Part shown: positions 1 through 5,495 of the stretch, piece by piece
How positions within the stretch are numbered: position 1 is the stretch's first letter
Layout of the letters: every line of letters begins with the position of its first letter
Assembly: GCA_041557595.1 (NCBI GenBank)
Contig: JBFFGE010000211.1
Span: forward strand, 1-7,566
DNA: 7,566 bases
Origin: JAOTYV01 sp041557595
Lineage (GTDB): Bacteria > Pseudomonadota > Alphaproteobacteria > UBA8366
Reading direction: 5' to 3'
The notes under the pieces: model-generated
Database searches by the model: none
What the model was told of the DNA's origin: nothing
What the model saw: the letters and a program-made list of their open reading frames with translations, nothing else
Made by a program: the position numbers and the translations under genes

Positions 1-971
1 GCCTTTTCCACCGTCGCGGCCGTCACATTCGCGCGAATGGCTGCGCGCACGGCCATGAACAGCGGCAGGAGCGTCACGCCGTCATAGTCGCCGGTCCTCG
101 CCACATAGCGATTGAGCAGCAAATTGGCGAAACGCCGCATGCCGCGGAACTCCAGATCCATCAGCAGGAAGGCGAGGTCGTAGAAGACGTCGATCCGCGC
201 CAATCCCGGATCGAATTCGATGCAATCGAACAGAACCGGCTTGCCCTCGGACAAGAACAGGTTCTTGAGGTGAAGGTCGCCATGGCAGTGGCGGACGTAG
301 CCGTCGTGCGCGCGCCGCCGCATTTTCTTGGCCACTTCTTCGTCGAACAGCTCGGCGCAGCGGCGTTGCAGGTGCGATATTTCTTCGGCAGGAAACACGC
401 CCGGAGAAAACGCGCCCAGGCTGGCGGCATTCCCGGCGATCAACCGTTCCATGGCGACGGTGATATCCACGTCCGGGCATCGTTCGGCCGTGACATGGAA
501 TTGCGCAACGGTATCGGCCAGCGCCTCGATCAGATCCCCGTCCAGACCGCCGCACCGGACCAAATGGTCGAAGAGGGCTTCCTGATCGAAACGCCGCATT
601 ACGACGACCCAATCCAGCGGAGCGCCAGAGCCTCCCAATGTGATCGTTCCGGCGGCGTCGCGCGCGACCGGCACTGCATCGAGATAAAATTCGGGCGCCG
701 TGCGCCGGTTCAACCGCACCTCTGCCCGACAAAATGCCCGGCGTTTCGCGATCGTTGAAAAATCCATATAGGGAAACCAGACGGCGCGCTTCAGCTTGTA
801 GGCCACCTCGCCGCACAGGAAGATCATCGCCCCATGGGTTTCGATGATGTCGTCGGCCGGCGTCCCGCGCCCGGCGCCGGAAGCGAGAAAGGCAATCGTA
901 TCTGATTGATCGTCGGTGATCGCGCCGGGGCGGCGCCCATCCTTGACGATAGGCATCTTTGTCAACGCCAT
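1..971 (-). CDS. Aminoglycoside-phosphotransferase-like kinase (COG2187 type), 3' end cut by window
   Basis: The first 323 codons of a protein that continues past the left edge. It matches the APH-like half of the family often annotated as 'bifunctional aminoglycoside phosphotransferase/ATP-binding protein'. Visible are the N-terminal nucleotide-binding part (ETHGAMIFL, then AYKLKRAV around residues 57-64), the RRTAPEFYLDAVPV stretch near 89-102, the catalytic loop HGDLHLKN at 230-237 (D232 the likely base, N237 a metal ligand) and the metal-binding LFDCIEFD at 247-254, followed by IDVFYDLAFLLMDL. In this family a C-terminal P-loop kinase domain (COG0645) usually follows, but it would lie outside the window. 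I chose the ATG at 971 because GGGGTGG sits 4 bases before it. In-frame ATGs at 998 and 956 lack a good ribosome site. The substrate is unknown and resistance to aminoglycosides should not be assumed. It lies 85 bases downstream of the fixK-type gene on the same strand, so co-expression under low oxygen is possible. Confidence 0.85.
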   Translation of the reverse strand, partial: MALTKMPIVKDGRRPGAITDDQSDTIAFLASGAGRGTPADDIIETHGAMIFLCGEVAYKLKRAVWFPYMDFSTIAKRRAFCRAEVRLNRRTAPEFYLDAVPVARDAAGTITLGGSGAPLDWVVVMRRFDQEALFDHLVRCGGLDGDLIEALADTVAQFHVTAERCPDVDITVAMERLIAGNAASLGAFSPGVFPAEEISHLQRRCAELFDEEVAKKMRRRAHDGYVRHCHGDLHLKNLFLSEGKPVLFDCIEFDPGLARIDVFYDLAFLLMDLEFRGMRRFANLLLNRYVARTGDYDGVTLLPLFMAVRAAIRANVTAATVEK

Positions 972-1022
972 TGATCCACCCCGCCCCGGCGCGGCCATTC
1001 GAGCCGGCAAACCCGTCGGTCG

Positions 1023-1049
1023 GACGCTCCGTCGATCCGCCGGAGCGTC
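1023..1049. terminator. Perfect 9-bp hairpin between fixK-type gene and kinase gene
   Basis: GACGCTCCG (1023-1031) is followed by a 9-base loop and its exact complement CGGAGCGTC (1041-1049). It lies 7 bases past the end of the fixK-type gene and before the kinase gene. No T-run follows on either strand, so it may be a weak or Rho-assisted terminator, or an mRNA-stabilising 3' hairpin that sets different expression of the two genes. Confidence 0.4.
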
Positions 1050-1056
1050 GCGCCGT

Positions 1057-1809
1057 TTACGCGCTAAGCCTTTCGTACCGGTCGCCCTCGGCGATATCTT
1101 CGAGCGACGCCAGATCGTGCACTTCGATGAGATGCGGATCGGGAACGGAAATTACGCCTTCCTTCCGCATCTGCGCGAACGCCCGGCAAACCGTTTCATG
1201 GGTGAGGCCGAGATGATCGGCGATATCGACCCGCGTCATCGGGATGGCGATACGCGCGCGTTCGCCGTCCAGGTCCGCCGGATGTCCGAATTCCAGCAGG
1301 AAGGAAGCGACTTTCTCGATCGCGGACTTCCGTCCGAGCAGCACGAGTTGGCGCTGCGCCGTCCGAAGCTCGTCAGTCACCTGACCGAGCATGAATTTTT
1401 GCAACACGGGGTCCCGCTCGACCTCTTCATCGAAGTCCCGCCGCCGGATGCGTACGAGTTCGACGTCCGACACCACTTCGGCGTTATACGGAAAGACGTC
1501 GGTGGCGGTCAGCCCCAGATACTGCCCGGCCCGGCAAAACCGGCTGACCTGCCGGCGGCCGTCCGACATCAAGCGGTAGATGCACAGCGTGCCGCTCACC
1601 ACTTTGAAAACCGCATCCGCGTCGTCGCCTTCCCAAATGAGACACTCCTTGGCGACATTGCGCTGTACGGTTCCCAGCACGTTACACAAATAACCGTCCG
1701 CCTGGATGCCGACGCTTTGAGAATTCAACGCCGTCATTACACCCCGTGCTCCCGAACCTTCGAAGTAGCGGTCATTTCGGAATTCGGTCGGTGTGAAAAT
1801 TTGCCCCAT
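1057..1809 (-). CDS. fixK: Crp/Fnr-family transcriptional regulator, FixK-like
   Basis: A 250-residue regulator. It has a cyclic-nucleotide-binding-like beta-barrel (about residues 50-135, with VFKVVSGTLCIYR and FCRAGQYLGL), a long dimerisation helix (about 135-160) and a C-terminal winged helix-turn-helix (about 163-230). The recognition helix runs through LTHETVCRAF with E205, C208 and R209. E and R are the FNR/FixK residues that read TTGAT half-sites, while C208 takes the place of the usual Ser. The N-terminal cysteine cluster that holds the FNR iron-sulphur centre is absent (cysteines only at 42, 56, 76, 92 and 208). The protein is therefore FixK-like, controlled through its expression and not as a direct O2 sensor. 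The start is supported by GGGAG (1817-1821) 7 bases upstream. It has its own upstream region with a FixJ-box-like site about 95 bases before the ATG. Its likely targets carry TTGAT-N4-ATCAA, and one such site exists at 4641-4654. Assignment to FixK rather than another Fnr subgroup rests on the neighbouring fixLJ genes. Confidence 0.85.
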   Translation of the reverse strand: MGQIFTPTEFRNDRYFEGSGARGVMTALNSQSVGIQADGYLCNVLGTVQRNVAKECLIWEGDDADAVFKVVSGTLCIYRLMSDGRRQVSRFCRAGQYLGLTATDVFPYNAEVVSDVELVRIRRRDFDEEVERDPVLQKFMLGQVTDELRTAQRQLVLLGRKSAIEKVASFLLEFGHPADLDGERARIAIPMTRVDIADHLGLTHETVCRAFAQMRKEGVISVPDPHLIEVHDLASLEDIAEGDRYERLSA

Positions 1810-1904
1810 AACTTCGCTCCCTGATCTCCGGTTGCAAAACGCTCACTGCTTGGAGCCATTAGACGAAGCGCGCGGCGGCCCGGATAGTGAGGAATTGTCC
1901 GTAA

Positions 1905-1918
1905 GGGACTCTACCTAG
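1905..1918 (-). promoter_or_regulatory. FixJ-box-like site upstream of fixK
   Basis: On the minus strand this reads CTAGGTAGAGTCCC, continuing TTAC. Compared with the FixJ-box consensus as I recall it from Sinorhizobium (MTAMGTAGTTTCCC), 11 of 14 positions agree. It ends 95 bases upstream of the fixK start, a plausible distance for an activator site given an untranslated leader. The same TAGGTA-N3-TCCC core recurs upstream of the receiver gene at 2356-2369. No clear -35/-10 pair was identified, and footprinting evidence is absent. Confidence 0.5.
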
Positions 1919-1948
1919 TGACGCTATGGAAATCGGGTGACGGCGGCG

Positions 1949-2248
1949 CTAACACACGCTGGATACCGTGTCGGACCTCAACACGGTGACGAGGAGCGGC
2001 GGCTCGCCGGAATGTTCCTCGATGGCGTGCAGGAGCGTCGTCCCGCTCATCTCGGGAAGCCGCAGCTCCATACTTTGCCATGAATTTCCGGATTTCCAGT
2101 TGTGCTGGAGAAAATCGTCATAGCTGCAATAGGTTCGCACGACATAGCCCGCGGATCTCAGCAATACGGCCAGCGACTCTCTAAAAGCGCGATCCGCGTC
2201 GACGATATAGACCGTGAGGCGTTGCGATCCGGCCTGTTGCGTTGCCAT
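1949..2248 (-). CDS. Degenerate, short single-domain receiver (candidate FixT-like protein or decayed fixJ copy)
   Basis: A 99-residue protein whose first third is close to the FixJ encoded just upstream: IVD-D-AFR-SLAVLL-SAGY at residues 15-35 matches FixJ 8-28 at most positions. Similarity then falls. The phospho-acceptor Asp54 of FixJ aligns with Glu61 (MELRLPEMSG), one acidic-pocket Asp becomes Ala18, and the conserved Thr82 aligns with Val89. The frame stops in helix alpha4, so the conserved Lys, beta5 and alpha5 are missing. There is no DNA-binding domain, and no recognisable continuation appears in the other frames after the stop. Normal phosphotransfer is therefore unlikely. In Caulobacter a single-domain receiver, FixT, inhibits FixL as negative feedback, and Sinorhizobium has an antikinase of the same name. 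The position between fixJ and fixK, with its own FixJ-like box, suits such a role. The alternative is a truncated remnant of a fixJ duplication. The ribosome site before ATG 2248 is weak (GGA about 11 bases upstream). Confidence 0.6.
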   Translation of the reverse strand: MATQQAGSQRLTVYIVDADRAFRESLAVLLRSAGYVVRTYCSYDDFLQHNWKSGNSWQSMELRLPEMSGTTLLHAIEEHSGEPPLLVTVLRSDTVSSVC

Positions 2249-2355
2249 GGTTATTCAATCCAAACCTCGATGCGCAAGACAACCAAATTCTTCGGAGCCC
2301 ATAGGCACGCTTGCGTCGTCGAACTGTGCGGGTCCGGAATGACAATTTAAAGTCG

Positions 2356-2369
2356 GGGAAAATACCTAA
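2356..2369 (-). promoter_or_regulatory. FixJ-box-like site upstream of the receiver gene
   Basis: On the minus strand this reads TTAGGTATTTTCCC, matching 11 of 14 positions of the recalled consensus MTAMGTAGTTTCCC. It lies 107 bases before the receiver start, in the 158-base gap after fixJ. It shares TAGGTA-N3-TCCC, and AC and AATT at the same downstream spacing, with the site upstream of fixK. That similarity suggests shared control by FixJ and argues that the receiver gene has its own promoter. Confidence 0.5.
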
Positions 2370-2406
2370 AATTCGGTCGTCTGCCACCCGTTCGGGCCAG
2401 GTCCGG

Positions 2407-3021
2407 TCACAAAGGCTCCGGATCGATGCCGGCGGCAAGCGCCATGCGAACCAGATGGGACAGACTGTCCGCACCCATTTTTTCCATCACGCGGGCGCGG
2501 TGGATTTCCGTCGTGCGCGGACTGATGCCCAACTCATAGGCTATGATCTTGTTCGGGCGGCCGATGACGAGCAGATCGAGCACTTCGCGTTCGCGCGGCG
2601 ACAGGCGGTCGACCCTGGACCGAATGTCGGCATTGACGCCGGGCGCCCCGCTGCGCGACATCGTAACGGCGCGTTGAATGCTTTCCAGGAGGTCGTCATC
2701 CCTGAAGGGTTTTTCGATGAAATCGACCGCGCCGCTTTTCAGCGCGCGCACCGCCATCGGCACGTCGCCATGTCCGGTGATCATGATAATTGGCAGGTCG
2801 GGACGCCGCGCTTTCAGGGTTCCCTGCACCTCGAGGCCGCTCATGACCGGCATGCGCACATCCAGCAACACGCAAGCGCCCTCGACCTCCCGGCACGCAT
2901 CGAGAAATGCCGGCCCGGACGGATAGCTCTCCGCCGAATAGCCGGCCGACTTCAACAACACGGCGAGGGACGTGCGGAAGGCTTCGTCATCGTCCACGAT
3001 GAAAATGGTCTGCTCAGCCAT
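2407..3021 (-). CDS. fixJ: FixJ two-component response regulator
   Basis: 204 residues, the usual FixJ length. The N-terminal receiver (about 3-120) has the acidic pocket D10/D11, the phospho-acceptor D54 in LLDVRMPVMSG, T82 in MITGHGD and K104 in FIEKPF; D54 has the same number as in Sinorhizobium FixJ. A linker leads to a LuxR-type helix-turn-helix (about 137-200) with LSPREREVLDLL and SPRTTEIHRARVMEKM, the recognition-helix pattern of the FixJ subgroup. FixL phosphorylates D54 at low oxygen, which drives dimerisation and promoter activation, classically of fixK. The start overlaps the end of fixL by 8 bases (ATGGCTGA), so translation is almost certainly coupled. Candidate binding sites for it lie at 2356-2369 and 1905-1918. 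Identification is firm, and all catalytic residues are present. Confidence 0.96.
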   Translation of the reverse strand: MAEQTIFIVDDDEAFRTSLAVLLKSAGYSAESYPSGPAFLDACREVEGACVLLDVRMPVMSGLEVQGTLKARRPDLPIIMITGHGDVPMAVRALKSGAVDFIEKPFRDDDLLESIQRAVTMSRSGAPGVNADIRSRVDRLSPREREVLDLLVIGRPNKIIAYELGISPRTTEIHRARVMEKMGADSLSHLVRMALAAGIDPEPL

Positions 3022-4549
3022 GGGCAGCCTCCCTTCCCGGCGTTACCGGCACGCTGAAAAAAAAGGTGACGCCGGCTCCGTCATTGGCCGTCGCCCAAAT
3101 TCTGCCATTGTGGCTTTCGATGATCGATTGGCAAACCGAGAGGCCGATTCCAAGCCCGTCGGCCTTGCTGGTATTGAACGGGAGAAAGAGTTTATCGGCA
3201 ATATCGTCCGCAATGCCGGGACCGTCATCGCAGACCGACACCACCACATCGCCGGTGTTGCCGATTTCCGAGGCGATCAGCAAACGCCCCGATCCCGCCG
3301 CCTGAATCGCATCCAGGCTGTTCCGGATGAAGTTCACCAGAACCTGCTGGATCTGGATACGGTCGATCAAGACCTCCGGAAGATTCTCGGCCAGGTCGAA
3401 TTCCACATCCACGCCCGCCGCCGCTGCGCCGGTTAATGCGATCGTGCTGGCTTCCTGGATCACCTCATTGATATCGTCGCTGAGCCGTTCGGTTTCGCCG
3501 CGCGCCGCAAAATCCCGCAACCGCTTGATGATTTGTCCCGCGCGGAACGCCTGATCCGAGGCCTTGGTCATGAAATCGCGAATTTCCAGCGTCTCGTCGC
3601 CAAACTGCGATTCAAGCATCCGGTTGCACGCCTGCAGGTAATTCATAATCGTCGCGAGCGGTTGATTGATTTCATGCGCCAGGCTCGTCGCCATCTCGCC
3701 CATTACGCTGAGGCGCGACACATGGGTGAATTCCGATTGCAGCTCCCGCAAGCGCCGGTCGCTATCGCGGGCGGATTCCTCGACCCGCTTTCGATCGGTC
3801 AGATCGTGCATAAAGCCGGTAAAAATCCGGTCGTTGGCGGTTACCGCCTCGCCCACCGCCAGATCCACGGGAAATTCCTCGCCGTCCTTCTTGCGCCCGG
3901 TGACTTCGCGCCCGATGCCGATGATACGTTTTTCGTCGGTATCCAAATAGCGCGCGAGGTATCCATCATGTTTGTCATGATATGGCGCCGGCATCAGAAC
4001 CTTGACGTTTTGCCCGATCAATTCCTTCTCCGAATATCCGAACATGCGTTCCGCCGATGGATTGAAGGAAATGATCGAACCATCCGGCTTGATCGTAACG
4101 ATCGCGTTGGGGGACGTGTCGAAAGTGGATTTCAGGATGGCTTCGCTGTCTCTTAGCGAAGCCTCCGACCGAATCTTGTCGGTCAAATCCATGCCGGTGC
4201 CGATGACGAAATCCACGCCGCCGTCGGCGTTTCGTGAAATCGTGTTCGACCACGCAATAAGACGCCTGTCGCCGGCCTTCGTAATCCAAAAATTTTGATG
4301 TTCGCTCGGCAAAATGCCGGCATTCAAATCGGCGAAGACCGACCGAAACGATTCGGCTTCTTCCGCGGGCACCAGGAAATCCCAAACGACACGACCGAGA
4401 ATTTCCGCTTCCCGATACCCGGTCAGTCGTTCGCATGCCGCATTGAAACGCGCGACGCGCCCTTCGGTGTCGAGAAAGATCACAAGGGCGCCGATCGTAT
4501 CCAACAGCGTGTCGTACGCGTCGGAGGAAATATGCGGATGTTCCGACAT
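3014..4549 (-). CDS. fixL: FixL oxygen-sensing histidine kinase (soluble, two PAS domains)
   Basis: 511 residues: PAS domain 1 (about 12-122), haem-binding PAS domain 2 (about 138-255), a short linker helix, a dimerisation/phospho-acceptor domain with H292 in SLAHEINQPLATI, and an ATPase domain with N-box NFIRNSLDAI (N410), DDGPGI at 441-446 and GLGIGL at 465-470. In PAS 2, H194 in KHDGY is the haem ligand, and R200 and R214 sit exactly 6 and 20 residues later, like His200, Arg206 and Arg220 of Bradyrhizobium FixL. The oxygen-sensing apparatus thus looks intact. No membrane segments are seen, so this is the cytoplasmic type and not the membrane-anchored Sinorhizobium type. O2 bound to haem shuts off the kinase; loss of O2 allows phosphorylation of FixJ. 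I chose ATG 4549 because the domain structure begins there. The frame stays open to 4654, but that extension would run through a regulatory palindrome and has no domain. The 3' end overlaps fixJ. Confidence 0.96.
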   Translation of the reverse strand: MSEHPHISSDAYDTLLDTIGALVIFLDTEGRVARFNAACERLTGYREAEILGRVVWDFLVPAEEAESFRSVFADLNAGILPSEHQNFWITKAGDRRLIAWSNTISRNADGGVDFVIGTGMDLTDKIRSEASLRDSEAILKSTFDTSPNAIVTIKPDGSIISFNPSAERMFGYSEKELIGQNVKVLMPAPYHDKHDGYLARYLDTDEKRIIGIGREVTGRKKDGEEFPVDLAVGEAVTANDRIFTGFMHDLTDRKRVEESARDSDRRLRELQSEFTHVSRLSVMGEMATSLAHEINQPLATIMNYLQACNRMLESQFGDETLEIRDFMTKASDQAFRAGQIIKRLRDFAARGETERLSDDINEVIQEASTIALTGAAAAGVDVEFDLAENLPEVLIDRIQIQQVLVNFIRNSLDAIQAAGSGRLLIASEIGNTGDVVVSVCDDGPGIADDIADKLFLPFNTSKADGLGIGLSVCQSIIESHNGRIWATANDGAGVTFFFSVPVTPGREAAHG

Positions 4550-4640
4550 CGGTGAATTCTCGCTTAATCGAAGCCGCGGAACAACGCGACATATCGACAG
4601 TACTCCATGAACCGGGCAACAGACCGATATGGAACGGGGA

Positions 4641-4654
4641 TTGATTCGCATCAA
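4641..4654. promoter_or_regulatory. Perfect FNR/FixK-type palindrome (anaerobox)
   Basis: TTGAT-TCGC-ATCAA is a full match to the FNR/FixK consensus TTGAT-N4-ATCAA, and the flanking bases extend the dyad to 16 positions (ATTGATTCGCATCAAT). It lies in the 167-base gap between the divergent fixL and 60-residue genes. With the usual class II centre at -41.5, rightward transcription would start near 4689, with a partial -10 match (CATAGA, 4680-4685) and a leader of about 28 bases to ATG 4717. Leftward it sits 91 bases before fixL, where I see no good -10 match. The fixK-type protein encoded at 1057-1809 is the obvious ligand. Confidence 0.8.
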
Positions 4655-4716
4655 TGACCGCGCCTCGATGATCGCGCCTCATAGACATCGTGGAAAGCAA
4701 CACGGAATCGTCAACC

Positions 4717-4899
4717 ATGGATGAAAAACAGATCAACGACTATGCGCGCCGGTTGCGCGCGTCGCATGGCGACAAGGCGGAGCTTGTGGCCGCACGGAAA
4801 TCGAAGGAGTTCGAGGATCGCAACAGAGCGGAGGATGCCGAGGATTGGAAGCGGATCCGCGCCGCCATCCGGACTCTGCGCGACGTGCGGCTGAATTGA
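4717..4899 (+). CDS. Small conserved-looking hypothetical protein, 60 aa
   Basis: A charged 60-residue protein starting MDEKQINDYARRLRASHGDKAEL and ending AEDWKRIRAAIRTLRDVRLN, with no signal peptide, membrane segment or cysteine. It looks almost wholly helical. From memory, short alphaproteobacterial proteins with a similar layout (helical YA-RLR--HGDKAE start, AEDW-RIR-AI end) exist as uncharacterised families, but I cannot give a function. I prefer ATG 4717 to the in-frame GTG at 4690: the GTG has no ribosome site and would coincide with the transcription start predicted from the FixK box, while GGAA (4705-4708) precedes the ATG. Being the first gene behind a perfect FixK/FNR box, it is probably induced at low oxygen. 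The coding call rests on codon pattern, context and the recalled family, not on a known domain. Confidence 0.65.
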   Translation: MDEKQINDYARRLRASHGDKAELVAARKSKEFEDRNRAEDAEDWKRIRAAIRTLRDVRLN

Positions 4900-4939
4900 C
4901 CGGCCGCGCTACACGAGACACGAAGATACGAGAAGGTGC

Positions 4940-4978
4940 CCCGGTCCGCTGGGACTCCGCCCCTGCCCTGGGACCGGG
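4940..4978. other. Inverted repeat in gap before the attachment-protein gene
   Basis: CCCGGTCC (4940-4947) pairs exactly with GGACCGGG (4971-4978) across a 23-base C-rich loop. It lies 12 bases before the ribosome site of the next gene. It could be an RNA hairpin affecting readthrough from the 60-residue gene or translation downstream, but the long loop and lack of a T-run make an intrinsic terminator unlikely. Confidence 0.25.
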
Positions 4979-5002
4979 AAGGCGCCAGACAGGAGACGCG
5001 CA

Positions 5003-5446
5003 ATGCCGCGACAATCAATTCGATGGGTTTTGGTCGCCAATGGCCATAAAGCCTGCATTCTATCGATCAAACGCAAAAAAGAAGTGTCGCTGATAAAGGA
5101 ATTCGAAACGGATGCGCTGCCGGCGCGCGAGCTGGTCTCCGATCGGCCGGGCCGCAGCTTCGATCGGCATGGCGACGGCCGCCATACCATGGAACCGCCG
5201 ACCGACCCACACCGTCAGACCAGCGTGCGGTTTCTCGTCGATGTCGCAGCTTTTCTCGATCAGGAACGGTTGCAGAATCACTATCGGCAACTCATTGTCA
5301 TTGCCGCGCCGGCGGCGCTTGGCGTGCTCCGGAAGCACTTTTCCAAGCCGGTTCACGACGCGATTATTCGGGAAATTCCCGCAGACCTCACGCAATATCG
5401 ATTCGACGAATTGCCGGTCTATCTAGAGAAGCTCGAAAGACAGTGA
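5003..5446 (+). CDS. Host attachment protein family (PF10116, baeRF-like)
   Basis: A 147-residue protein of the family annotated 'host attachment protein / protein required for attachment to host cells'. Family features in order: the N-terminal strand RWVLVANGHKACIL (7-20), ARELVSDRPGRSFDR (41-55), the GRHTMEPPTDPHR signature (59-71), a helix around RFLVDVAAFLDQERL (76-90), the central strand QLIVIAAPAALGVLRK (96-111) and the C-terminal EIPADLTQYRFDELPVYL (124-141). Despite the name, the fold is related to the archaeal/eukaryotic release-factor-1 domain (baeRF), which suggests a role at ribosomes or tRNA; the true function is not settled. No signal peptide is present, so it is likely cytoplasmic. 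AGGAG at 4991-4995, 7 bases upstream, sets the start. It lies 103 bases after the 60-residue gene and 49 bases before ftsH, consistent with one transcription unit under the FixK box. Confidence 0.87.
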   Translation: MPRQSIRWVLVANGHKACILSIKRKKEVSLIKEFETDALPARELVSDRPGRSFDRHGDGRHTMEPPTDPHRQTSVRFLVDVAAFLDQERLQNHYRQLIVIAAPAALGVLRKHFSKPVHDAIIREIPADLTQYRFDELPVYLEKLERQ

Positions 5447-5495
5447 AGACGACCATGGTTCTGACCGAATAAAAAGAGAGAGTCGCGCCCACCGC

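Noticed and set aside
82..816. A 244-codon open frame on the minus strand within the kinase gene
   Set aside because: The correct frame, open to the left window edge, contains the HGDLHLKN catalytic loop; this one is an Arg-rich shadow.
916..1824. A 302-codon open frame on the plus strand opposite fixK
   Set aside because: The minus-strand frame has full Crp/Fnr architecture and a ribosome site; the plus frame has no recognisable domain and crosses intergenic signals.
2371..2406. Weak dyad (CCCG-AA-CGGG) just after fixJ as a terminator
   Set aside because: The stem has only four solid pairs and no T-run directly follows, so it does not support a terminator call.
2311..3057. A 248-codon open frame on the plus strand opposite fixJ
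   Set aside because: FixJ is clear in the other direction; this frame is a His/Arg/Ala-rich shadow.
4550..4654. A longer fixL start at 4654 (35 more residues)
   Set aside because: It would begin with TTG inside the TTGAT-N4-ATCAA palindrome, lacks a ribosome site, and adds a cysteine-containing stretch with no domain match.
3975..4736. A 253-codon open frame on the minus strand, out of frame with fixL
   Set aside because: It overlaps the PAS-coding part of fixL in another frame, has no domain, and runs through the FixK box.
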